From contig WBZZ01002657.1 of the NCBI GenBank assembly GCA_019918135.1, forward strand, positions 83,501 to 147,500: a stretch of DNA of 64,000 bases, read 5' to 3'. Under the pieces are notes generated by a model. It made no database searches and was not told the DNA's origin. It saw nothing but the letters and a program-made list of their open reading frames with translations. Positions within the stretch are counted from its first letter, which is position 1. Each line of letters begins with the position of its first letter. The translations under genes were made by a program, and so were the position numbers. Of this stretch, positions 51,085-61,914 are shown piece after piece. Source of the stretch: Paulinella micropora (taxonomy: Eukaryota; Cercozoa; Imbricatea; Euglyphida; Paulinellidae).

Positions 51085-54000
51085 TTACTCGACTTGCTTC
51101 GACTTTTTGCCTTTGCGCTTTCGAGCACGAACAACGTACTGGCTGAGGGTTGGGCTGAGCGCATCGGATCGAAAGAGTCTTGCCGGGGCGTCTTCATCGT
51201 CGGCCATGCATGAAGCGAGGGGCACGGTGATCTGGTCGATGAACGTGCGATGGGCCGGTGCGGGGAGGGCTTTCGTAAAGATATCCGCCCTGTTTTGAGT
51301 AGTGTTGACGTATCGGGGCGTCAGTCGGCCTTCTCGGACTACTTCGACGATGTAGTGATGGCGCAGGTCCAGATGACGTGCGCGCGGGCTTCCCATTCCA
51401 TTGGAGGACGAGGTGATAGCTCCCCGGTTGTCAGCAAGTAAGGGAGTTGGTAAATTGATCGGTGCTCGTAGCTCGGAGATTAGCAAATGCTGGAGCGCGA
51501 TAGCGGTGCGCGCGGTATTGGACATAGCCATTATTTCGGAGATCTGGGTCGATGTAGCCACGGTAGTCTGGCGTTTGCTGTCCCAATGCACGGGGCCGGT
51601 CAATTCGTGTAGCTCGCCGGTGCGCGATCGCTTGGTGAATTTGCAGCTACCCAGCGTCGCGTCGGACCAGTGTGCGAGACGGAGTCTGGAGAGGTCCGTG
51701 TTGTACGGGTAGAACAAGCCGCGTTCCCCATCTTGAAGGTAGCGAAAGATCCGGGTGCACAAACTGTAAGCTACACCTGGCTCATGATGTGAGTATACGG
51801 ACATGTTGTTGGTGGCAAATGATATGTCTGGGCGTGTTTGGGTTGCTAGCCATGAACATTCACCTGTTAGGGTAGGGAGTGACCATTTACGCAAGAAGGC
51901 GTCTTCAGCGGCTGCAGTCGGCTCTTGGACGGTGGCCGGAGTAGGCACAGGGTTGGCTTGTGAGAAGCCATGATCATCCAAGAGGCTACGAGTGTATGCA
52001 CGCTGGTGAACGAGAAGGCCAGTGGGCGTTCGTTTGAATTGAATCCCACAAAAGACTTTGGCCTTTTCGTGTACTGTGAATACAAGCTGTTCTTTCGTTA
52101 AGCCTTTGCAAAGAATGGCTACCTGAGAGTGGTGTTTGTAGAAAGTGAGAACGTCGTCGGTTCTTACTAATAGGATCCATGGCATGGACGATGGGTCTTT
52201 AGTAAAAACCGGGGGACAGTTCTCTTCTTTGCATTGCAGGAAGAACAGACAAGCATCGATGGTTGACTGTGTGTAACCTAACTTACGTAACTTTCGTGCT
52301 ACCTTGTCGTGCCAACGACGACCTGCCTGAGGTGAGCCATACAGAGCTTTGAGGACTTGTAGTATGTCATCCTCCGGCTTTTCGGGATCACGGAAATCCT
52401 CGAAATCGTCGGGTGCGATGGCATATACAATGTCAATCATGTCTGCCTGACTATATGCTTGCGTGAAGTCAATGACAACAAAATCAAAGCCAAGTGCTGC
52501 TGTGAGCGACAAGACGGTAAGCATGACCATGTGGGAGCATACAGGTGCTGACTTATCATAAGGTGAGTAATGACTGAACGGACTCATGAGGTTACCAAAC
52601 ATGACAAGTCTACTCTTGAACTTATGATCTCCAGTTGCTTCGTCTATCTTGACAGCATCAACAAATCCGGTATGGATTGGTTTGATTTTGTCACGATAGG
52701 CGTTAGCTCTGGGAACCCAACGAAAACATCCAGCCTTGAAGAGGCCTTCAATTTCTTTCCTGCGTGCTGCAACCACTTCAGGATGTTGGTGTATTTCCTT
52801 TTGTGGTATTCGCAATGCACGTGTAAAGAAACAAAAGGGCTCGTCATATGTTTGTTCTTCGTAAGCATCCTGTTGCAAATCCGCTAGGTCTGTCTCGCTA
52901 TGCTCGAGGTTGCATGCCGCAGCGACATCAAAGAAAGCAGCAGCCTGACTATCATGAGCTAGGCTAACATGATGAGTGGGGTGGTTTGCAGGTGTTTGCT
53001 TTCTCTCTCTTTGTGTTGCTATGATGTTGCTTGATGATATGTTGCCGTTGATGTCGCGTGGGGCAAGCAGACCGTTAGCAGGGGACGAAGGGGAACCAAG
53101 TCTGTGGCTAGCGTTTGACCTGTTTCCACTGGAACTGGCTGCAAAGCGTAATGAACGACGGACATTTGGTCCAACCGAGCCACGTAAATTTAGCTGTGAA
53201 GATGATGGGGGTCGTCTTTGCCTGACGACCGTGTGTTCTTCTTCTTCAAGCTGGGGCCGTTGTGGGGGTGGTTGGGGTGGTGGTACCGGTTGGTCGTCGA
53301 GCGACTGGTACCCGTTATCGTCGTCGTCGTCATTGAGCTGAAAGGTTGGCAGACCGGGGGCGTTTCCGGACTGTGTCGGGTCCGTTTTTATGCGAACCTT
53401 TTGGTCGACCGTTTGGGTGAGTTCGTTGGGGAAAGGGTTGGGTTGAGGAATGGGAGGGTTGTCAAACTCCCAAGGTCGCTGCAACACTTTTGCTGTGTGC
53501 CCTCTTTCCCATATGTCGAACTTCACGTTTCGGGCTTCAACAATTTTTGCTGTCCCTTTTACCAAAACCCGGTAAAGGCGGCGAAAAATGTTGAAGCCTG
53601 TAAGTGATCCCGGTTGTGCCATTGGTCTGTTTAAGCCTTTTTGCACACGAACGAATGCTAAGCAACCGACTGGACGCAAGAAATCCAAAGGGAATTTCCT
53701 TTTGAGGGTGACCTCATAAGGAGATTGTCCTTTGTATTTTCCGGATGATTGCGGGGTGATCATCCGTATTGCATGTTCAGCTCTTTCGCATTCTTCCCAT
53801 AAATTGTTGGGGAATTTTGCGTCGAGCATGATTGCGTTAGCTCGTTTCGTGCCTGTTTGAAAATCGCGTTCGGCAATGGAATTAAGACGAGGCTCGCCCG
53901 GTGGGGTGTGCTTCATAATAATTCCTTTGTTGTTGCAATGTTCAACAAGGCCAGAAGAGATAAACTCGCCATCTAACCTGACTTGCTTAATCTTCACGCC

Positions 54001-57000
54001 GGTCTGTCTTTCAAAGAAGGCAAACACCTTGACCACCCATGGGAGGTAAAGTTGTGCCTTCCTTGAAGGAAGATAAATTTTGAAGGCGAATTTGCCTTTG
54101 GTCTCAAGGATCAAAAGTATATAGTAATTGCCTTGCAGCGATACTGTATACTTGGGACCCTTGAAATCCATGCAGATTGCTTCAAAAGTTTTGAACTGTT
54201 GGTCCAGAAGTTCATGGTCTGTGAAGAAAGGAAGCTTGCGAGGTGAGCTAAGAGTGCATGCATGGCAGAGGTGAGCAAGTTTAGTCTCCCAATGGGGATC
54301 TTTGATTGTTCTGCCTAGTGCTGCTGCTACTTGTTTCATAGCCTTTGCCATGCCATGATCGCTTAGTCTATGTGCCTCTAATGCTGAGATGGACTGTTTG
54401 CTAGCTTTGCGATTGACACTGAAGTTGACCTTGACGTCTTTGTTGTCGTTGTGTGTTTGTGTTTGTGACTGTGGGAAAAACCGTCTGTTGGGGTCAAGTG
54501 GTGTGTCATCTCTTGTGTCTGAACGATAAAGCAAGTTGGGCATCATTCTTCCTCTAATCTTGATCAAGCTAGGGTCAATGTTGATGGAGTGGTGTAAGAC
54601 TATAGCTTGATTATTTTGGAAGATGGTTGCGTACCCATGCTTGTTGTCTAATATGCCAGGTGAAACCAATGAGTAAGGCGTGCTATCGGCTATCAGGGAG
54701 TCAGGGAGGAGGAAGCTAGATGCGCTACCTTCTCCTGGTACTGTCTCCCAATGAAATGTTGCCTTCTTAGTAATTTGTATGGTTTCGGCTGATATGCCTG
54801 ACAGATGTGCTGCGGGGCCGGTGGTCACATGATCAATCGATGATTTTGGATGAACGATTGTTCGATTTGTTCCAGAGTCAAAAACAGTATGAATGTTTGG
54901 TGCGGAGCCAAGCAAACATTGACTGTTGTTGTCTGTGGTTGTAGGGTTGACCTCCGGCGTTTGAGATGGGTCGAAGAAGACCATCGTAAACGGCTTGATC
55001 TGGCGGTATGGATCCTGTCGAAGACGCTCATTGATGTCTATATTTCCTTGAATAAGGATCCTATTGCCTTTGACTGGATCGTATGTGGGGAATCCAGCCA
55101 GTCGCCGGAACATAGCGCGGATGGCTTCTCCTTCTATCGAGAGCGGCCGTTTCGCAGCTATTCGCAGAGATTGTTCCCCAGTGGGAATAATTTCGTAACG
55201 CATAAGGCGTTGGTAGGCGAATAGAGCGAAGCGGTAGTTAACACTGCCTATACCGCAACTAGGCAGTACGTCTTTTGCTGTCTGCGTTCTCATGCTAGCG
55301 TTCGCAGGCGTGCGTGCGAATTGGCAGAATCGGTAATGCGCTGCCCAAACATTCTTTTGACAAGTTTGATTGCAGTACTTTACCCATCCACATCCATTGC
55401 AGGTAGACAGTTTATGTTTGTGTGTGTACTGTCTGTCGCAGTGTTCGCAGAAAGTTGGGGGGCGAGGCGGAGATGAAGGCAAGCCAATAGGTATCATTCC
55501 ATTATCATGATATAAGACGCATTGATTGCATATGTTTGGCTTGCTTTGCCAACCTGATGGTAAGATGTTGAAACGTAACCGGTAAGACCAGTAGTCCATT
55601 TCAACAAGCTTAGCATGGTTGAATGCAAAGTGTACATCGCCTGCCCAAAAAGCGGGTGCGTTAGGAAAAACAGGATGGGATTCTGATGTTTCAAGCAATA
55701 CTTCAGGCGAACGAAGTATTGCTGGAAGTTCCTTTCCACATCTTGTTGCTGGTCTATGCCAGGGGTCACCTGGTATAGGCTTTCCTGAACTGCTGAGTGG
55801 TGTGATCATCTCCTCTGTGAGCCACTCTAGCTTAGGTTTTAAACTAACAAGCTTTCCATTTGGGTACCACGGGTCTTCTCTCGGGAAGACATAGGATTTT
55901 GGTGCATCAACTCTCCAGATGGGTGGCCAGTGGAGAGGTGGCACTGGATACCCCTGTGGTTCCCCAAATTGTCTGTAGAGCTTTTGAATATAGACGAAAA
56001 CGTTCAGCTTCGTTTGAAAGTCGTTTTCGTCTAATTGTTGAGCTCTAGTTAAGCTTTCCCAAGGTATGTCAGCGGGTCTATTACCCGGTGTGTTAATGAA
56101 ATCTTGATGCGGATTTACGACGCCGAAGGCCTGCGGAAGCGGCGCTTCGCCTTCGTAAAGCGGATCAAATTCAGTAGGCGGGTGCATAAAACCACTAGGT
56201 TCTGACGTAGTGCTAGCTGGTCTATGTGGGTGTTCAGCCGCTGCAGCTGTACTTACTACTTCTTCAATAGGTGACTGGCCTATTGAGTCTGTAGTATTTA
56301 CAACTGGGGCGGTAGATGTTGTTTGTGGAGCTGGCATGGCGGGGGGAATAGAATGTGACAGTATTGCCCCCGGCGTGGAGTCTACAGGTAGTCTTTCAAA
56401 AGATGATAATAGGAGGCGGAATTTTACTTCGGCTTGCTCATCTTCTGTATTCGTATAACTCTCTGCAGGCTCTGTGTCGCTCTCAACATCAACAACGTCT
56501 CGCATCATGCCGCACCATCCATCATCACACTCATCGCCTTTGTCTTCGTCATAGGTGTCCTGATCTATGTCTTCGACTTCTTGTGCAAAGTGGACGCGGT
56601 GTGATGTTGGCGATCTACCTCGCTGCGTTGCACGCTGGTTCCGGGGATTGTGCCGTGAAGGACCCGGACTTGAGGAGCGACGTGGGCTGCGAGAACGTGA
56701 GCGACTACGCCCGCTTCCGTAAATTTCCCTCCGAATCGGGCAATCATATGGGCGATGCCACGGATATTGGGCGCACGACTTTTGGGGAGGGGGAAGCGGT
56801 ACGCATTTGTTTTGACAATCTTTCACTCGATGAGGTCCACGACAAGAGTGACATTTGATTATTGTTTTACGTTCGATACGTGTGTCTCGAGCGTAGAACA
56901 ACGGTGTCTTGTCGGGTTTGTTGTTGAGTGATAGTTTGCCAAGGTCAAGCGTAAGTTTATCCGACTGTACTAATGATTTTATGTATGTGCAGAGTTCGCG

Positions 57001-57720
57001 AAACGTTGGGCGATCTGCATCATTCAACGGGGTATAGTACCGGACATTTGCTTTCTCACCTAACTTGGTGTGTGTTGCTTTGTTCAGTTTGATGAGGAGC
57101 TCGTTGCATTTGTAGCCCTCATCAAAGTTTTGTGTTTCCGAGATTTTCTCTAGCCGCCATTTGAACTTATTGATCCACGCCTCAACGTCCTCAGCAGGTC
57201 GCAGTTGGTCAGCAACGTGCTGTGCCTGGAGTTGAGCCGTGTTAATAGTTCCTAATTGACCGAATTCGTTGATGAGAGCGTGCCACATTTGGTGTGGTTC
57301 TCTACCAGCGGATCGGATTGCAACTAAGGCGGGATGGTTAGAGACATCGGAAATTATTGAACGGGTTTTAACTTTTAGTTTCAAAGACAGTACAGGGGAA
57401 AAACAGTTTTCCAATTGTGCAAATGTTGGGGCAGCAGGTATGCCAGCAAGAGCAATTCTCAGATCAGCATCAGGGTCGACAGCAGGCAGAGCAGGTGGGG
57501 GACCTGGGGTTATTAGCAGTTTCAGCTCAGCGTTGGTCAGGGGCGAGTTCGGGTCTCGCAAGAAAATCAGCAGTCGGGGATCCACTCCCTCGCAGAATTG
57601 CAACGCAGACCAGCCAAAGTTGTCAAAGTCGTAGGCGTGTTCTATCGACTTAGTGACATGAGGCGGGAGGTGGGGGACCTTAAGTGTCAACTTAGTAGCG
57701 GTAGGCTCGTAACCTGCCAT
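51085..57720 (-). CDS. Copia Gag-Pol polyprotein with MYND finger, intact
   Basis: 2,211 residues, starting MAGYEPTATKLTLKVP; the first two codons are the last six bases of the 5' LTR. Domains in order: gag with a zinc knuckle-like CHSCRGPHRVKDC (about 290), a Pro-rich stretch, a MYND-type finger (CEHCDRQYTHKHKLSTCNGC then YCNQTC and H...C, about 750), aspartic protease (VFDSGTNRTI), integrase (HHCC finger, MDFKG, RLDGEF, IAERDF), reverse transcriptase (DFVVIDFTQAYSQADM; active site reads RTDD where YVDD is usual) and RNase H (STQISEIMAMS). Acts in cytoplasmic particles in this family. Confidence 0.93.
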   Translation of the reverse strand: MAGYEPTATKLTLKVPHLPPHVTKSIEHAYDFDNFGWSALQFCEGVDPRLLIFLRDPNSPLTNAELKLLITPGPPPALPAVDPDADLRIALAGIPAAPTFAQLENCFSPVLSLKLKVKTRSIISDVSNHPALVAIRSAGREPHQMWHALINEFGQLGTINTAQLQAQHVADQLRPAEDVEAWINKFKWRLEKISETQNFDEGYKCNELLIKLNKATHTKLGEKANVRYYTPLNDADRPTFRELCTYIKSLVQSDKLTLDLGKLSLNNKPDKTPLFYARDTRIERKTIIKCHSCRGPHRVKDCQNKCVPLPPPQKSCAQYPWHRPYDCPIRREIYGSGRSRSRSRSPRRSSSPGPSRHNPRNQRATQRGRSPTSHRVHFAQEVEDIDQDTYDEDKGDECDDGWCGMMRDVVDVESDTEPAESYTNTEDEQAEVKFRLLLSSFERLPVDSTPGAILSHSIPPAMPAPQTTSTAPVVNTTDSIGQSPIEEVVSTAAAAEHPHRPASTTSEPSGFMHPPTEFDPLYEGEAPLPQAFGVVNPHQDFINTPGNRPADIPWESLTRAQQLDENDFQTKLNVFVYIQKLYRQFGEPQGYPVPPLHWPPIWRVDAPKSYVFPREDPWYPNGKLVSLKPKLEWLTEEMITPLSSSGKPIPGDPWHRPATRCGKELPAILRSPEVLLETSESHPVFPNAPAFWAGDVHFAFNHAKLVEMDYWSYRLRFNILPSGWQSKPNICNQCVLYHDNGMIPIGLPSSPPRPPTFCEHCDRQYTHKHKLSTCNGCGWVKYCNQTCQKNVWAAHYRFCQFARTPANASMRTQTAKDVLPSCGIGSVNYRFALFAYQRLMRYEIIPTGEQSLRIAAKRPLSIEGEAIRAMFRRLAGFPTYDPVKGNRILIQGNIDINERLRQDPYRQIKPFTMVFFDPSQTPEVNPTTTDNNSQCLLGSAPNIHTVFDSGTNRTIVHPKSSIDHVTTGPAAHLSGISAETIQITKKATFHWETVPGEGSASSFLLPDSLIADSTPYSLVSPGILDNKHGYATIFQNNQAIVLHHSINIDPSLIKIRGRMMPNLLYRSDTRDDTPLDPNRRFFPQSQTQTHNDNKDVKVNFSVNRKASKQSISALEAHRLSDHGMAKAMKQVAAALGRTIKDPHWETKLAHLCHACTLSSPRKLPFFTDHELLDQQFKTFEAICMDFKGPKYTVSLQGNYYILLILETKGKFAFKIYLPSRKAQLYLPWVVKVFAFFERQTGVKIKQVRLDGEFISSGLVEHCNNKGIIMKHTPPGEPRLNSIAERDFQTGTKRANAIMLDAKFPNNLWEECERAEHAIRMITPQSSGKYKGQSPYEVTLKRKFPLDFLRPVGCLAFVRVQKGLNRPMAQPGSLTGFNIFRRLYRVLVKGTAKIVEARNVKFDIWERGHTAKVLQRPWEFDNPPIPQPNPFPNELTQTVDQKVRIKTDPTQSGNAPGLPTFQLNDDDDDNGYQSLDDQPVPPPQPPPQRPQLEEEEHTVVRQRRPPSSSQLNLRGSVGPNVRRSLRFAASSSGNRSNASHRLGSPSSPANGLLAPRDINGNISSSNIIATQRERKQTPANHPTHHVSLAHDSQAAAFFDVAAACNLEHSETDLADLQQDAYEEQTYDEPFCFFTRALRIPQKEIHQHPEVVAARRKEIEGLFKAGCFRWVPRANAYRDKIKPIHTGFVDAVKIDEATGDHKFKSRLVMFGNLMSPFSHYSPYDKSAPVCSHMVMLTVLSLTAALGFDFVVIDFTQAYSQADMIDIVYAIAPDDFEDFRDPEKPEDDILQVLKALYGSPQAGRRWHDKVARKLRKLGYTQSTIDACLFFLQCKEENCPPVFTKDPSSMPWILLVRTDDVLTFYKHHSQVAILCKGLTKEQLVFTVHEKAKVFCGIQFKRTPTGLLVHQRAYTRSLLDDHGFSQANPVPTPATVQEPTAAAEDAFLRKWSLPTLTGECSWLATQTRPDISFATNNMSVYSHHEPGVAYSLCTRIFRYLQDGERGLFYPYNTDLSRLRLAHWSDATLGSCKFTKRSRTGELHELTGPVHWDSKRQTTVATSTQISEIMAMSNTARTAIALQHLLISELRAPINLPTPLLADNRGAITSSSNGMGSPRARHLDLRHHYIVEVVREGRLTPRYVNTTQNRADIFTKALPAPAHRTFIDQITVPLASCMADDEDAPARLFRSDALSPTLSQYVVRARKRKGKKSKQVE

Positions 57721-58285
57721 AACTATGTATCCACTTAATTAAAGATAAGGTACGGAACAGATTTAATAATCCCTCATCCCGGCATCAAACAGTACTTCAG
57801 ATACCTACAGCAGTTTAATTAGTGATCTCGACAAGATACGGAAACCGATTTGTCTATCATGTGAATGCGGTTCTATCGATACGTATCATCGCGTGCTAGA
57901 TACGTATTATATAACCTTTAAGTAACATGGATCGCACTGTCGTGCAATCATATGATTAGGCAAATCATCCCATGAATTAGGTGTAATGAGGGAAGAAGTT
58001 ACAGGGAATTCTGGCCGGTAGATTCGTTAAATATTGTTAGTTGACAGAAATGAAATTGACAATGTTAAATGGTAATATATTGGAAGTGATATGAAAAACA
58101 TTATTGCCGGTCGTTACTGTAATTAACTGTAAATATAGATAATATAAATGATTATATATAAACTTGAATAAAATGATTTAACTTCGGACTTGAAGTAGAA
58201 ATTATTTTATCTTTTACTGATGTGTAAACTACAACTTGAAGGGATATCCGAAGAACTATAATTATATGAATATATAATGATAACA
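57715..58285 (-). repeat. 5' LTR of copia copy 2
   Basis: 571 bases, same ends as the 3' LTR. The bases directly inside (GGTTACGAGCC, minus strand) are where the primer-binding site should be. They could pair with an anticodon arm, as in copia's half-tRNA priming, but I cannot confirm this. Confidence 0.93.
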
Positions 58286-60979
58286 GCTGTTAGTGCCTTT
58301 GAAGCAGTAATTCCAGCATTACCAATTCTAAATAATTCATTTGTGGCACCATAGTAAAATATGTGATTATCAGTTGTAGCATTAACATTGTACATCATTG
58401 TGTCTAGTTTAATACCAAATCCATTAAAAGCAGTAGTGGAGCCTGTTCCACCATCCCACAAAACTAATTTGTTGTTTGTGTTTGTATATCCTGACCTATC
58501 TATGAAAACACTTTTTCGAGCACCTACTACTATATTGTCGCTTGTTGTTAATGTTGTTGTTGATATCCCCGCACTAGCCGTTATTAACCCTTTTGTCCAT
58601 AAAGTCCCGTTTGCCCCATTCAATGACATTAACAATTGCTCATTAGAGTTTTCCCACACAAAACCATCAGTCGAAGCAAAACCAGACCTAAAGCTTACAG
58701 CAAAGCCTGAAATATCGTTGCCTGCAACCGCAGACCCACCACCTAATGATTTATTCGCCCCTGGCTGAGCCATATAAATACCCCATCCTGAGTTGTCGGT
58801 ATCCCACAGAAATATACCTTGCCCATTTCCTCCATCTACTTTATTTTGAATAGATAACTTGCAACCGCCATCTGCTGTTAATAATCCGCTCGCTGTTAAA
58901 GTTGTTGTAGTCATACCAGCAGTTGCCGTTAATGTAGTTCCCGTTATTGTTCCAGCACTTGTTATGTTATTTGAGTTCATATCTAAGGCACCATAAAACC
59001 GCATACCGCCAGCATTGTTAAAACGGACAATGTCAGATGAAGCACTTTTATTATCCAAAAGTTTTGAAATATAAAGTCCCGCCCCTTTTGCATCAAATGC
59101 TACATTCGTAAATACATAACCTCGTTGGTTCGCGGTTCCACTTGTAGCGGTATTTAGAGTAAATAAGAAATATTGATAATCACCTGATGTCTATGAAAAG
59201 AATATATCTCCTCCATTTTGGTTTAATATCCTCGCCCCATTATATGTTATATTTCCACCATTAGTGATAGTTTGATTATTAAAATCGGCATTGTTCGTTA
59301 AAGTTAGATATTTTATCGTTGTGCTCGCCCCATTAAATGTTTTACTTCCTGTTATGGTTTGGTCTGTTGATAGTTTTATATTTTGCCCGTCCAATGTGTC
59401 CGCATACCCTTTTGTCGCTCCGTCCCTCGCTAATGTAGGAGTTCCAAGGTTGGCTATTTTGCTACTATTATAATCTAGCCCCGAAGCATTTACCTAACCG
59501 ACGATTGCCCCATCAATAATAAAACTTATTTTTTTGGCATTTATTTCAAAGTTATAATTTACACCAGTGCCCATATCAAGGCATCCGATAGTTCCTATAT
59601 TGGCTGTGGAGTTAAAAACCACGAATGTTCCTTTTGTTGTCGCATTCGTTGAATTTCCTGTTATTTCAAGACCACTGCTAAATGTCTTGATTCCTGCTAT
59701 GGTTTGGTTTCCTGAGGTTTTAACCGCCGAAGTATCAAGGACAGAAACATCCACACCATCAACAAGATTTACATTTGTTATGCTTTGGTTTCCCATATTT
59801 AGTCCTCCCGTCATACTAGCAGTGCAGTCTAATCTAAGAAAGGGTGATGCCACATTTCGCCATTGTCCAGTGCTATAAATGAGTAGTTGATTGTCTGATG
59901 CTGATGTTATAATCACATCGCTATGTGTATCAATACTTCCACTTGCCGACACTTTCGCCGTGTTCGTATCGTGCTCTGATAGCCAAGTTGTGATAGACCT
60001 GCCATTTAGTTGATTTACATTTGTTATGTTTTGGCTTTTCATATCAAGACCCGCACTCGCATTTATTATACTGCTAAATGTCTTAATACCCACTATGGTT
60101 TGGTCTCCTGTTAGTTTGACCACCGAACCATCAACCGCGAGATTAGCGAGATTAATTCCATTATATGTAGAAGCCCCTGAAATAGCATAACCATTCATAT
60201 TTAGCGCCCCCGTCATACTAGCAGTGCCGTCTAATCTAAGAAAGGGTGGTGTGGTGTTTCTCCATTGCCCCGTGCTATACATAATCAGTTGGTTATCTGA
60301 TGGGAAGCCTGTTATCGTCACGTCGCTATGTGAGTCTATACTTCCAGCTGCTGACACCTTATTATTATTATCATTATGCTCAAATATCCATTCATCTACA
60401 CCTTTGTCATTTAGTAAATTAACTCCTGTTATATTCTTCCTTCCCATACTAATACTGCCGAATTCATCAACATTTATCGGAAATGTTTTATTTACCCAGT
60501 TTATTGAGTTATATGTTAGATAACTATTTATTGCTATTGGTGCGGTTATAACCACATCTGAAAGTGTATCAATTGAACCAAGGGCTGTATTCTTCCATTT
60601 GCCTTCTACATCGTTGTATGTAAGTATTGTCCGCTCGCTTGTGCAAATATGTTTGTGTCTATCAAATTATATAAACTTGTTTGGTGCGGATTGGAAGTAT
60701 TAGAGCGGTGTTGAGTTGAGGCTTTGACTTCGTCATTATCCCTTACTCGTTGCTCTGTGTAGTATAACGGCTTCCTTCTTTGATATCCGTAGTTGATTTT
60801 AAAGCGAGACGTGTATCAAATCGGCCGTCAGTGAAATAAAGATTTATGGGGTCGGCATCTTCTGCCACTCTGTCTGTGTTTAAACCAATAATATTAGTGT
60901 TGGTAAGGTCTAAGTTAAGTATATTTAAACTATCAACAGCTAACTCATTAAGGCCTAGTAATGATTTATATTGCGACAT
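58286..60979 (-). pseudogene. Fibre N-terminal and middle part (B), split by copia
   Basis: Open pieces: 60743-60979 (MSQYKSLLGLNELAVDSLNI and NLYFTDGRFDTRLALKST), 59494-60555 (repeated PFLRLDGTASMTG, GNQTIAGIKT units), 59191-59394, and 58286-59058 (ending NAGITASKALTA before the LTR). They match element A piece by piece up to about 58900; beyond that A and B differ. With 49274-50092 they make up one gene of about 1,170 codons. Frame breaks near 60740, 60560, 59490 and 59190-59060. Confidence 0.8.
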
Positions 60980-60980
60980 T

Positions 60981-61152
60981 GATTTTCTAAATTCACACTT
61001 TCGCTTCGCTTTTCGTAAATCTCAAACTCGTTTGAGATAATTTAGAAAATCGTTTCCTATATTATTAGAATAAAATTTTATTTTAAAACGATGTTTGACA
61101 ATACACGAAAAATCTTGCGATTAGCAAGATAGAAGTGAGATTGTCAAATATC
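60981..61152. repeat. Cloverleaf palindromic module 8
   Basis: Outer GAT/ATC, arms TTTTCTAAATT with AATTTAGAAAA (with an extra small hairpin ATCTCAAAC-TC-GTTTGAGAT inside), ATCGTTT with AAACGAT, and TTTGACAAT with ATTGTCAAA (containing ATCTTGC-GATTA-GCAAGAT). Same junction as module 2 in element A, with quite different arm sequence. Confidence 0.75.
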
Positions 61153-61216
61153 AATTAATTATTTAATTTTATTTTTGTTAAATTATAGCAACAAAGATTA
61201 AAAGCGTATATAAATT

Positions 61217-61732
61217 ATGCAGTCAAAGGAAGCATCAAAGGAAAATTGGAAGAAGGCTGTTCAAGCAAATAGAGAAAATGCTGAACGGCGAAAGGACGAT
61301 TGGGCTCGCGAACGGCTCCGCAAGAAGGGGGAACTGAAAGATAAGACCATAAGATGAAATAATTGAATCTGATGCTGAGTTAAGTGTTGCTAAGGAAATA
61401 CTGGCAAAACCCGAAATCGTAGAAGACGAAAGCGACAGCGACAGCGGAATTGATATGTCTGAGGTTATTGCTAATCATATGCTTAGAAGATAAAAAAGAA
61501 TGCTAAAAAGCCTAAGAAGAAAACAGCGAAGAAAACACCACCACCCAAGAAGCCAGAGAATGACAGCGAAGAAGAAAGTGAGAGTGAAGAAAGCGAAGAT
61601 TATGAAACAACAGGCGAAAATCAGCGAGGTGGAAAAAAACGAAGTGAAAAAATATCAGTTAATGTATATAACAATACATCAAAGGGTAAAGAAAAAAGTA
61701 AGGAAGCAGAAAAGATATTTTTGAAATTCTAA
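61217..61732 (+). pseudogene. Charged protein upstream of integrase (B), frameshifted
   Basis: Starts MQSKEASKENWKKAVQANRE. A frame break near 61340 and a one-base loss near 61490 (LRR then stop) divide it. The last part, from KNAKKPKKKTAKK through the acidic ENDSEEESESEESEDYETTG stretch to KIFLKF, is open to TAA at 61730. Homologous to 12233-12743. Confidence 0.6.
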
Positions 61733-61733
61733 T

Positions 61734-61913
61734 GATATTTGTAAATCCACACTCTCATTCGTTTCACTCATTTTCGTGTATCTTTGTTTTTGACTACTTC
61801 AAAAACAAAAACATTTTACAAACATCGTCACCCATTAAATTTTTTCCAAAAATAAAAAACGATGTTTATGAATAAGCGAGAGTGCGGAGCACGAAGCGCA
61901 ATTCATAAATATC
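61734..61913. repeat. Cloverleaf palindromic module 9
   Basis: Outer GATATTT with AAATATC. Arms: TTTGTAAA with TTTTACAAA, ACATCG with CGATGT, TTTATGAATAAG with ATTCATAAA (tip GTGC-GGA-GCAC). Inside the first arm lies a GTTTTTG...CAAAAAC pair. One base separates it from the integrase start region, as for module 3. Confidence 0.75.
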
Positions 61914-61914
61914 A

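Larger units (their letters stand above)
50093..58285 (-). mobile_element. Full-length Ty1/copia retrotransposon (copy 2)
   Basis: 8,193 bases with 571-base LTRs at both ends, one intact polyprotein frame, a polypurine tract at the 3' LTR and a 5-base target duplication (GCTGT at 50088-50092 and 58286-58290). The LTRs differ at only a few places that I could see, so the insertion is recent compared with the decay of the viral genes. It splits the fibre gene. Confidence 0.95.

Noticed and set aside
57704..57714. Confident primer-binding site call for copia
   Set aside because: GGTTACGAGCC is at the right place, but I cannot match it to a specific tRNA without a tRNA set of the host.
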